This document shows positions 23,639 to 34,414 of a stretch of 64,000 nucleotides of DNA, one piece after another; positions within the stretch are counted from its first letter, which is position 1, and each line of letters opens with the position of its first letter. The position numbers were made by a program, and so were the translations under genes. The stretch is taken from contig JAINUG010000329.1 of the NCBI GenBank assembly GCA_029706075.1, forward strand, positions 577,501 to 641,500, in the 5' to 3' direction. This stretch comes from Aldrovandia affinis (Eukaryota > Chordata > Actinopteri > Notacanthiformes > Halosauridae). The notes beneath the pieces are model-generated. The model did no database searches and had not been told where the DNA came from. It was given only the letters and a program-made list of their open reading frames with translations.

Positions 23639-25208
23639 TATAGTGGCTTCTCTTAACCAAAAACAATTTCAGCCACCATCCAAGTCGGAGCGGGGTTCCT
23701 GACGCACAAATCCTCCACAATCCAGAAAATAACAAGCAGAGATCCAGCGGTAAAATTCCAACAAAGGTCGCATTTATTTGCGTTCAAACTAAATAGATTC
23801 TCTGCAGTTTCAACATAAATCCAAAACGATTAATCCAATGAAACAATACCTTTTGTTTGCGTGAGTGAGTGTGTGGTCAAAAACTGTTTCGCTCCCCGTC
23901 TGACTAGGACTCTCTCCAGGTGAGCCGCATTTCATTGATTACCCAGATTTGTATACTAACAGGATTAACTGAATAGGGAGCCGTCCAGAGGTCAGCGTAA
24001 GATAACTAAGGTAAGTAATTAATATAAACATAATTCCATATCCTATAGAATGCATAAACCATAACTAAGGTAAGTGATTAATATAAACATATTGTTTGAT
24101 ACTTGTTTACATTCATATTTTTATGTTCCTTTTACACAGGTTTACATTCACAGGTCACAAAAGATGTGAAAGCACACACTAAACTATAGTGACGAATTGT
24201 TTTGCCAATGTGCGTTTGTTCACCAAGGTCTTGGTTATAAGGGTGTGAAAATAGTTTAGCACATCTGAGATCTAAATAGCTAAAACCTGTTTTTATCAGA
24301 ACTGGTCACATTTATTTCAGGCTGTGGAGGGCTAAATGCTAAATACCTGAATATTCATTTTGGCTCTTTGTTACGTTTGCAACACGCGGAATGTTTAAGG
24401 CCACAACACGCGATATTCATAGGCTATATTTTCACGAGTATTTGAAAACAAGCGAAATAAAATTAATATCAGCATAGACTGTTGCTGGCAGATTGCAAGC
24501 GTAAACACAGACAAGATGTAAAAAAAAAAAAACAAGCGAAATAAAATCAATAGCATAGACTGTTGCTGGCAGATTGCAAGCGTAAACACAGACATACGAT
24601 ATATTTTATAACATTTACGCTGTTTGAAAAGTATTTTGTGTGCCTATTGCAATTTGTTACATTCACCTACATGCGGAATATGTAGTCACAAGGCGAATTC
24701 ATATATTTTCAACAGTATTTGAAAAATATACTCGTGAATATACTGTTGCTGGCAGATTGCAAGCGTAAAACACAGACATACGATATATTTTATAACATTT
24801 TAGGCTGTTTGAAAAGTATTTTCTGTGCCTATTGCAATTTGTTACATTGCGACATGCGGAATATGTAGTCACAAGACGCGGAATTTATATATATTTTCAC
24901 AAGTATTTGAAAACAAGCGAATAAAATAAATATCAGCATAGACTGTCCTCTTCAGTTTGTGTTGTTTATGCCGCGAATTGCCACACATGGCCCGACGCAC
25001 CTCCCCCGAAATTAGCACCTCGTTAACATGTCAATAGAAGGGGGACGTTACTAAAAGGTAAAAACAGAGTAAAAGCAAGGTTTACTTTTGGTCTAATTAA
25101 GCTAATTTTAAAAATCCCATTTGATTTGCCAGTGCTCAAATCGGAAAGTCGCGATTCTAAGGTTTCTGTCAATGTTTTTACGTTTAAAGGTCAATTGTGG
25201 CTCCAACA
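23639..25208 (-). repeat. BEL central LTR with eroded TTAA element
   Basis: Shared by both internal copies. It differs from both outer LTRs at about six sites where those two agree (for example CACCATCCAAG for CACCGTCCAAG, and CATTGATTACCCAGA for CATTAATTACCCAGC). It contains a remnant of the TTAA element. Confidence 0.85.
24154..25182. mobile_element. Remnant of the piggyBac-like element
   Basis: Matches 15734-16770 of the left copy but lacks about 227 bp at the left end and about 89 bp at the right end, together with the TTAA on the left. The left breakpoint falls in GTCA, present in both LTR and element, which suggests a microhomology deletion. Confidence 0.75.
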
Positions 25209-25526
25209 TCCCGCCCCTAATTGTTTACATCATAAAACAAAACAATTATATTTAAGTTATAAAGGAGCCAACATTACCACACAATATATAAGCAAATCAT
25301 AATTCAACAATATTTTTTCGACATGTTTTTCAACATCATTCTTCCTCTTTTTTTTTTTTACAATGATTCTTTCAATAAATCCATGTTTTCCTTTTTTTTT
25401 TTCTTTTTTGTTTCAAGGTTCAAGGTTTGTGAAAAGACTTAAAACCTTAAGTCTGTGGTGTGTAGATGTAAAGGTGCAACCTTCCATAGTGTATGTAGGT
25501 GATTGACTGCTGACTCAATCTTGAGC

Positions 25527-28500
25527 TCAGTCCACTGCTTCCTGGAGCAGACAGAGCTTATCCACAGGTCTTTGTAGAATGTTAGTCCTGGTTCTCACCA
25601 GAACACTCCGAACAAGACCTTTAGATCCAGGCAAGGTCTTCACCACACGGCCCATGAGCCATGAGTTCCTGGGTGCTGTCTCGTCTACTATGACCACAAG
25701 ATCGTCAGGACTTAGGTTGTGCTTAGGGTTGTTCCACTTGCTCCTTTGTTGCATGAGTGGAAGATATTCCTAACCCATCTCCTCCAGAAGAGGTCAGCAA
25801 GGTATTGTACCTGCTTCCATCTCCTCCGTGAGTAGAGGTCTCCTTTTTGGAATAGTCCTGGTGGCATGATCGGTTTGGTTTTCAGCTGAAGTAGGTGGTT
25901 TGGTGTGGGGGTCTAGATCGTTAGGGATCACTTGACGCTGTCGTTATTGGTCGTTCATTCATGATTGCTTCAACCTCGCATAAAGCCGTCTGTAATGTCT
26001 CGTCATCCAATGTTTGCTCCTTCAAGACTGAATAAAGGATCTTTTGACGAGTCTGATCAGTTTTCCCAGACCCCACCATGGTGGGCTCCAGAAGGGGGTT
26101 GAACGTCCATTTGACTCCATCTTTGAGCAGTGCATTTTGAATTCTGTTGTGATCCAATCCCTTCAGAGCCTCCTGAGCTCTTTCTCCGCCCCCCACGAAA
26201 TTTGTTCCGTTATCCGTTCGAATGCTTGTTATTGGTCCTCTACGACATATGAATCTGCGCAGGGCATTGATGCAGGAGTCGGTGTCCAAGTAGCTTGCCA
26301 CTTCTAAGTGGATGGCTCGACTCACCAAGCAGGTAAAAATGACTCCCCACCGTTTCACACGAGAACGACCTCGTTTCACTTCAATTGGTCCGAAGTAATC
26401 AATGCCCACATGTGTGAAGGGTGGAAGATCTGGTGAGACACGATCTTCTGGAAGGTCCGACATCTTCTGCTCTCCAACCTTTGCCTGCATGCGCCTGCAG
26501 AAAACACAGCTCCTGATGATCTTTCTGGCAGATGAGTTGGCACAAGGTAGCCAAAAACGTTGCTGTAATTTGGAGAGCATGTGATTTCTCCCTGAGTGGC
26601 CAACCTGCTGATGAATGTGTCGCAGGATCAATTTAGATATGTAGGAATCTTTGGGTAGGATAATTGGATTATTTAGTTCCATTGGCATAGCCATCTTACT
26701 TATCCGTCCTCCTACTCTCAGAATCCCATGATCATCCACTACAGGATCCAGTTTACAGATGGAGCTGTCTCTTTTAACTGTTTTTCCGGTCTCCAGGAGG
26801 GTAAGTTCCTCTTTAAAATGCTGTCTCTGTTCGAACAGAATGATGGATGTCTCCGCCTCATTTATGTCCTCCACAGACAGTCTGTCTGCTCCATATGTCG
26901 CTTTGAACTGATCCATTTGCTGCTCTTTTGGGGACTTTGGAGGTGTCGGGTCTGATCCTGGATCAGTCTTTGCGAGAGTTTTCTTCCTCTGTTTCAGCAG
27001 TAGGAGTCGTCCTTTCAACTTTAATATCCAGGCAACGGCTTTTTTCAGCCTGCTCCACGATGAGTAGTGCTCAATAAGCTTGCTGATTGGATTATTTTCT
27101 TCCATGCTTGTGATATTCACAAAGATGGTTTTTCTTACCTCCTGGTCATCTGGATGGATTTCTCCAAGGTTATCTGGGATCTTTGGCCATTTGCTTTCAT
27201 TTTTCTCCAGGAATTCAGGACCTTTTAGCCATCTTGATGCCAGGAATGGTTCCACATGCAGCCCACGTGATGCATCATCAGCTGGGTTATTTTTGGAGCT
27301 CACATGTCGCCACTGTTTCTCTTGAGAAAGGTCATGGATCACTGCTACTCTGTTGGCCACGTAAGTATGGAATCTTCTTGTTTGGTTGTGGATGTATTTC
27401 AGCACCGATGTACTGTCAGTCCAGAAAGTGGAGTCTTCAAGCTGCAGCTGGAGCTCCCTTCTCAACATCCTGTCCACTCTAACTGCTAATGTTGCCGCCG
27501 CAAGCTCTAGCCTGGGAATCGTCATCTGTTTGAGTGGAGTCACTCTGGCTTTCCCCAGAACAAATGTTACGTGGACTTTTTCCATACTGTTGGTAAACCT
27601 GAGGTAACCTACAGTGCCATATCCCAGTTCACTTGCGTCGCAGAAGTGGTGCAGCTCTGCAGTCATGACTTGACCAAAGTTCTCTGGCTTCATGCATCTG
27701 TTAACTTGGAAGTTACGTAGTTGATCCAACTCAGTGATCCACCTCTGCCATGGCTTGAGAATTCTTCTGGGATGGTTTCATCCCAACCCAACTTTGTTTT
27801 GCAGAGCTCTTGTAGGATTTGCTTGGCCTTCAGAATGAACGGGCAAAGGAAACCAAAGGGATCGTAGATCGAGCTGACGATTGAGAGGATCCCTCTCCTT
27901 GTAGGGGGTCTGCTCTTGATGGTGACTCGGAAGATGAACATGTCGCTTTCAATGTTCCAGTGGATCCCAAGTGCCCTTTCGATAGGTGGCTGTTCTTTGT
28001 CCAAGTCCATTTCCTTGACCGGTTTTCCTTTATGTTCCTCAGGAATAGATGCTAATACCTCCGGCTGTTACTGACGAATTTGGTCAATACAAAGCCTCCT
28101 TGGAAGCACGCATCCTTGAGGTCTTTGGTGAGCTGGATAGCTTGTTCTGCAGTGGGCACGGACTTGAGGCAGTCATCAACGTAGAAGTTGCGTTTGATTG
28201 TCTCAGTTATCTCCTCATCATACCTCTCGGTGTTGTCATCTGCAGTCCGTTGTAGGGCGAAGTTGGCAATACTGGGGATGACACAGCGCCGAAGAGATGG
28301 ACCTTCATTCGGTATACCTCCAAGGGCTTGCTTGTGTCACCACCTAGCCACCACAGGAATCTCAGAAAATCCCTGTGATTGTCATGGACTCGTACTTGGT
28401 AGAACATTGCTTCAATATCTCCCATCACAGCGATTTGTTCTTGGCGGAACCTGAGCAAGACACCGATAAGGGTGTTCGTCAGGTCAGGGCCTTGGAGGAG

Positions 28501-31500
28501 TTCTCTGTTAAGAGATGTGCCTTTGTATCTTGATGTACAGTCGAACACCACTCTAAGCTTGCCTTTCTGCTTATGGTAAACACCGTGATGCGGTATGTAC
28601 CATACCTGGCCGTCATTCCGGTGCAGCTGCTCTTGTGGGACTTTCTCTGCATACCCTTTGCCGATTACATCATCCATGAAGGCTTTATACTCCAAAGCGT
28701 AGCTCTCATCTTTCCTGAACCTCTTAAGCAGGTTCATGGTGCGCTGTTCTGCCATATCATGGTTGTCTGGCATAACCACGTCCTTATCACGAAGAGGTAA
28801 GGCTAAGTGGTAGTGGCCATCTTGGAGGGTGATTGAGCTTGATGCTATCTCCATGAACTTCTTATCCTCACCTGACATTTCACTCTTTTCTTCATACTCC
28901 CTTTCCGAGAAGTCTTGGTTATATTGCCTGATGATGAGTTCACCTAGGTCGGCAATCGATATCCGGTTGGCCATCATTGCAGGAGGTCCAGATACGTCCA
29001 TAGCGGTGCAAGTATTGAGTGGACCATTGACCACCCATCCTAATAAAGTCTTGACCGCATATGGTCCATTCTCCTGACTGTTGATAGTGTGCCACGGTTC
29101 CATCGCCTTAGGAACATTGATTCCTATCAGGAGATCGATGTCGGCATCAATTTCATCCAACTGGATTCCGCTGAGATATGGCCACTTTTCCAGATCGTTT
29201 TGGGTAGGTATGTTCTCCTTTGAGACAGGAATCCTATCCTGGGTGTAAACCCTCGGTAGGTTGAGGTGGGTGGTGCCCTCTAGATTGGTCACTTCCAATC
29301 CTGTGAGTCCATAGCTCTTCACAAGTCTTTCCTGTCCCATTGTTTGCAGGAGAATCTCTGTTTTCCATCCTTTAGCATGAAGCCGCTTCATGAGGTTCTC
29401 CGTGCAGAACGTCGCCGAGCTGCCGGGGTCCAGGAATGCGTAGGTTAAGACGGACTTATTCCCCTTCATCACTTTGACTCGGACAGGCACAATTGCCAGC
29501 ATGCAATTCCTCCCGGCCCCAGTGGCTTCACCGGCTGAGACGAGAGCACTGCTGACTGATGTTCCACTGGTTTGAGTGGGAGTGACCTTTTGTTGAGGTT
29601 CCAGGTCTGAGGTTTCCATCCTTTTGATGTGTAATATGGTTGGGTGTCTCCTTTGACATTTTTGACATGTCAGCTTTCTTTTACAATCCTTACTTAGATG
29701 TCCCTTTGTTAAGCATCCAAAGCAATGACCGTTCACTCTCAGAAACTCCACTTTTGACTCATGTTGTTGAGTTTTGAACTGCCAGCAATCATTTAATGCA
29801 TGTTTACCTCGACAGAACCCACATGTGGTAGTACGAATACCAGTATTGTTGTTTTGTTGTTGTTGTTGAACTTGTTGTTGTTGTTGCTTGAAGAAATGGC
29901 TGGTAGGGTTGCTGTCAGCCACCACTGCCACTGTAGTGGCAAAACTGCTCCCTCTATTCTTTGATGGTTTTGGCTGTTGTTTAAGTTCATCTGTCCTGGT
30001 CCTGGGGACCACCTTTTTTCCCGAGAGTGGATCTTGTATATCGCCAAACAATGGGTCTAAAATGATTTCAGCTTGCCTTTCTATGAATTCTACGAGGTGT
30101 TGGAATCTAGCCCTCTGGCTGTTTCTTACCATTGTGTCATGAGCTGCTGTCCTCCATTTATCTCGTAGCTTGTAAGGAAGCTTAGATGTCATCAGCCTTA
30201 GATTGGAGGGAATGTCAAGCTCCTTCAGATACTCGAAGTCCTGCATGGCGATATAGCATCCCCGTAGGTAGAGTGCATAGGCCTGCAGTGCCTTTCCATC
30301 ATCTGCCTTGATGGCAGTCCAGCTCAATGCTTTCTCCAAGTATGCGTTTGTGACCATGACCTCATTTCCGAAATGTTTCTTTAATAGCCGTTTGGCTTCA
30401 GCATAACCCTGACGTGCATCCATATTCAGACAGCTGCGAACAAGGTCCCTGGGCTGGTCTGAGGTGTACTGCTCAAGAAAGTAGAGTCTGTCCTGACTGC
30501 TACTTGTCTTGTCCTCAACTAAGTATTCGAATGCACGCATGAATGACTGATAGGTGAGCGGGTCACCGTTAAACACAGCGATCTCCCTAGCTGGGAGTAA
30601 GGCCAGCTTTTGCTGCATGATGATGAGGTCAGCAATGTCACGTTGCCCCCTAGTGGTGAGATCACCAGTGTTGAGAGCATCATGGCTGGTGGTTGAATTG
30701 GCCTCCATATTGTGATCTCTGGGTTGATTTGACCTTCCTGTAGGTTCCCGTTGGCCTGGGGGGTTTAAAACCCTTTGTAAAGGTGTTTTGGGAACTAAAT
30801 TGAGTTGATGGAACTCTATCTCTGGAGTGTCAGGTTCTACATGTTCTGTGGTTTTGGTTTTATAAGAATACAAATAGGCGTTCATGGCATCTCCATGAAC
30901 TTGATCATCCAGGTCCCCACTTTGAAGGACTTCCATTTTGGCAGCTGATGCTGCTATCTCTGTTTCCAGCTCCATCCTTTCCATTTTTGTTTTCAATTCC
31001 AACTCCTGAAGTTGTAGGTCATGTTTGGCCTTCTCCATCCTTTCTTTCAATTCCAACTCCTGAAGTTGTAGGTCATGTTTGGCCTTTAATGCTGCGGCAC
31101 GGGCTAATAAAGCTGCTTTCTCAGCTGCTGCCTTTTGCATGCTGAAGAGACCGAGGAGGTCCTTGATCCTGTTTTGGATTGTCCAGATTTGTGGGATACA
31201 TTAGAAATGCTGTCCTCCGGTGCAACCTGTGGTTGAGCATACGCCTTTATTAATTTATCCTTTTTCCATGTTTCAATTTCCTTAGCAAAGTAATAAAAAT
31301 TAGTCATTCTGGGCTCATACCATTCCACTTCATCATTTTCCTTTTCATCCTCTGATAGGAGTGCTTGCACAGATCTATGCACCTGGTTAAATTCATTCAC
31401 AGCCTGATCAAATGCTTCATAACATTTCCAGACCTTATTGATTTGGTCCTCATTTCCTTCCTCCTCCAGCAAAGCTTTTATGTCATTCATTTTTCGGGTA

Positions 31501-31598
31501 CAAACTCCCATTTTGCCCCTGCGGGTTGCAATAAGTGACTTTAACAAGATCTCTGCTTGAGCAGCAGTCCCAGCACTTTGCTGTTCAGTCATAGTCAC
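25527..31598 (-). pseudogene. BEL/Pao gag-pol, internal copy A
   Basis: Same domain order as copy B. Its longest open stretch, 31140-28207, covers part of gag, zinc knuckles (29655-29825), protease (about 29420) and the first half of RT. One-base losses break it near 31136 (gag) and 28275 (RT), with others near 28062 and 27758. RNase H through integrase (27729-25921) is open, but three small losses near 26045-26095 replace the stretch that holds the third catalytic residue (GGVWE in copy B), so this integrase lacks that motif. More shifts lie near 25908, 25925 and 25770. The polyglutamine stretch differs from copy B (QQQQQVQQQQQ). Confidence 0.85.
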
Positions 31599-31996
31599 TC
31601 GGAATTGGGTTCACTTTGTCTCTGTTTATTTAGGCAACGCAATGCGTTTCCAATGTTGATCAGTGCGCGATTAGTGTTGCGCAATCAAAACATTCCTTGC
31701 TTTTCAGCGTTCTACACAAAGTTCGTTTAACTCCAGATTCTTAATTCATTTGATTTTAGATCATGTCATACACAGCACTGTCGCACTCCCAATATCAAAC
31801 ATTCAATCAATAGTGCGCGGCGGCACTTCCACTATATGTTCGATCAAGCAGTTCAGTCCATTAATTAATTCGCCGCCATATAGGCTACTCACGACCGGCG
31901 AATTATCCTCTTTGGTCCTGGCGCTGTACTGTTATTGGAACGGCCCACAGTGCGTTCGTGGAGTAATTGTATTCCTTGCGAAGTTTTTTGACTTGT

Positions 31997-32557
31997 TATA
32001 GTGGCTTCTCTTAACCAAAAACAATTTCAGCCACCGTCCAAGTCGGAGCGGGGTTCCTGACGCACAAATCCTCCACAATCCAGAAAATAACAAGCAGAGA
32101 TCCAGCGGTAAAATTCCAACAAAGGTCGCATTTATTTGCGTTCAAACAAAATAGATTCTCTGCAGTTTCAACATAAATCCAAAACGATTAATCCAATGAA
32201 ACAATACCTTTTGTTTGCGTGAGTGAGTGTGTGGTCAAAAAACTGTTTCGCTCCCCGTCTGACTAGGACTCTCTCCAGGTGAGCCGCATTTCATTAATTA
32301 CCCAGCTTTGTATACTAACAGGATTAACTGAATAGGGAGCCGTCCAGAGGTCAGCGTAAGATAACTAAGGTAAATAATTAATATAAACATAATTCCATAT
32401 CCTATAGAATGCATAAACCATAACTAAGGTAAGTGATTAATATAAACATATTGTTTGATACTTGTTTACATTTATATTTTTATGTTCCTTTTACACAGGT
32501 TTACATTCACAGGTCAAATTAACCAAATCAACTTAAAGGTCAATTGTGGCTCCAACA
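31997..32557 (-). repeat. BEL 5' LTR (right), no insertion
   Basis: 561 bp, bounded by the GCGCT duplication on the outside. It contains the 14-bp TTTACATTCACAGG and the undisturbed TTAA site (32533-32536). Confidence 0.9.
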
Positions 32558-32562
32558 GCGCT

Positions 32563-32803
32563 AGTGTCAGAGTTCTCAAGCTGCATAGGTAGGGAAGGCT
32601 CTAATGTTTGCATAGCTGTGCCATATGTAAACTCTACTATTGCGTGCTGGTGAAACTCTGACATAGGTTTGTCAATGCAGACTATATTAATGGATCTATG
32701 TCTCTCAAGGCAAGTGGATACCATCATCTAGATCTGTCTCTGTTAAACCACTAATAATTACTGAATTGCGTATTTTGATGGACTGTTCCATGACAATTTC
32801 CAT
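32563..32803 (-). pseudogene. PNMA/ZCCHC-like gag gene, 5' part
   Basis: Starts at an ATG at 32801-32803 with MEIVMEQSIKIRNSVIISGL. One disruption near 32715 is followed by SINIVCIDKPMSEFHQHAIV and TYGTAMQTLEPSLPMQLENS, resembling the RRM-like N-terminus of PNMA proteins. The sequence stops at the GCGCT target site of the BEL tandem and picks up again at 14975. Confidence 0.7.
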
Positions 32804-32877
32804 GTTGGCGGGTTACTATGTAAATGCAGCCTAGTTGTAATATTAAGTGTGACTCTCGTACTTAAACACTCCACAAC

Positions 32878-33053
32878 TTTCCCAGTGTTACAGGTATGGT
32901 ATGCAGCTGCATACAACGATGCCTATCGCTGTATTACTGCACTGATCTCTTGCGCGAACTGATTGTTCCTACCATGTATTAACGCACATCTTGTAAGTCG
33001 CTCTGCATAAGAACATCTGCTAAATGCTTAAAATGTAAAATATAAATGTATAA
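32878..33053 (+). mobile_element. L2 3'-tail fragment
   Basis: CCCAGTGTTACAGGTATGG through GTCGCTCTGCATAAGAACAT to AAATGTAAAATATAAATGT. Only the terminal 3' region is present, as in 5'-truncated LINE insertions or a SINE borrowing this tail. Confidence 0.8.
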
Positions 33054-33446
33054 CGTCTCCTAGCTGGCTCGCCAAGTTTTCACGAATCTTCACATGCAAA
33101 TCTTCACATGCAAATTATTCTAGGGTCCTCGGGAGGCTCGCCATCAATGTTATGGTTTCCAGAAATCGTAGCCAACTCAAAAAACCCGACCAATGCATGA
33201 TAAAATCTTTTCATTCACTCGTGCATGGCTGCACACAACAGGGGTTCCAAGGAGATAGCTAGCTAGCTCAAATACGAATGGTAGCTAACAAAGTGAATAT
33301 TTCACTTAATACTCGTTTATAACACTGCACAATAGTATTGGAAGATTGAACAAGGGTTGCTCGCTATTTTAATTAATTTCTTTTATCTAAGTACAACGTG
33401 TTTAACTAATTAATTCTGTCATGGTATTTTTCCATCATGCTGTTGG
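33054..33446. other. No recognised feature
   Basis: Sequence between the L2 tail and the Gypsy LTR. It has a (CTAG)n-like GATAGCTAGCTAGCTC at about 33261; nothing else recognised. Confidence 0.4.
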
Positions 33447-34396
33447 TGTTATATTCTGAGTATCTGTTCTGTTGTTTTTTGTACTTTGTTTATTTTTCAT
33501 CAGTCATTATTCATTATTCTTTATTCAGTATTGCTTTTTCATCGTTCTGGTCCCTGTCTGTCTTTGTCCGTTTATTTCGAGATCCACTCCTTGTCTTGTC
33601 ATGCACTTCGGGTAGTTCTACATTTCGGGTTTTCTCCGTCTTCGCTTATTATCTTGTTTTCTTCCTTCTTACTTTCTAGATAGCACTTTGTATATATTAG
33701 TTAGATGTATATAGTACTAACCTACTAATCTACTAACATTAGGGATTTAGATTAAGTTACTAACACTACTAATCACTAATTATCTCACACTTCTGACTAT
33801 CGCTGTCATTCTCTCATTATCGTATCCCTGTTAGCTTTTCACTTTCCCTTTCATTCGCACGCAGCTTCTCTCTTTGCGTTCCTCCCCTTCTAGCTATGCA
33901 CGTGTCTGCCTGATCTCCCAGATCGTTTATTGTCTATATGTTTGTATGTTTCCCAGTCCGTGTCTTGCGTTGTCCCTCGTTATTGGATTAACGATTCCCA
34001 ATGTGTACACCTGTGTTCCTACCTCTCTCTCCTCCCAGTCACACCTGATTCCTATTGTTTTACCCTTTCCATTTTGTATATCTGTTCCGCGTTTATGTTC
34101 CTTCCCCGTCAGAACGTTGATCCTTATTCCCTGAGCCTACTCTTCTTCAGCCAGTATTTATTGATTTTTCCGAGACATCCCTTCTGTTTACTACTCCGAG
34201 CCTGCCTAGCGATTCTGTTTGTTTGCCTATCTGCCTACCTGTGTTTTGACTTTTTGGACTGCCTTTTTGTGACTACTCTCTGCTTATTGATTCTGTACCT
34301 TCGCTACATCTGATTCCTGGTTTTGACTCCTGCTTCCCAATAAACGACTCTTTTGCCTTATCCTGATCTGCATCTGGGTCCTTATCCTGATCGTCA
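33447..34396 (+). repeat. Gypsy 5' LTR
   Basis: 950 bp, TGTTATATTC...GATCGTCA. A TATAT box at 34077-34081 sits about 30 bp before GTCAGAACGT (34108-34117), a plausible transcription start. AATAAA lies near 34340. Compared with the 3' LTR it lacks 10 bp in a GTTCTG duplication and 2 bp in a CT run. Confidence 0.9.
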
Positions 34397-34414
34397 CAGG
34401 ACGTTCTGACCAAG
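34397..34414 (+). promoter_or_regulatory. Candidate self-priming primer-binding site
   Basis: Immediately after the LTR, ACGTTCTGAC (34401-34410) is the exact complement of GTCAGAACGT, located where the transcript is predicted to begin. Some chromoviruses (Tf1, sushi type) prime reverse transcription with their own 5' end rather than a tRNA. Confidence 0.5.

Larger units (their letters stand above)
14981..32557 (-). mobile_element. BEL/Pao tandem retrotransposon, three LTRs
   Basis: Order in plus coordinates: LTR 14981-16884, internal copy B 16885-23638, LTR 23639-25208, internal copy A 25209-31996, LTR 31997-32557. Both outer ends are flanked by GCGCT (14976-14980 and 32558-32562), the 5-bp duplication expected for one integration event. 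On the minus strand LTRs start TGTTGGAGCC and end CCACTATA. A purine tract AGGGGCGGGA precedes the central LTR at 25209-25218; at the left LTR it reads AGGGGCCGGGA. Both internal copies encode the gag-protease-RT-RNase H-integrase order of BEL/Pao, and both are broken. Confidence 0.9.

Noticed and set aside
33437-34313. Plus-strand open frames within the Gypsy LTRs (80-127 codons)
   Set aside because: They are hydrophobic, low in conserved motifs, and lie in LTR sequence repeated at 38782-39635.
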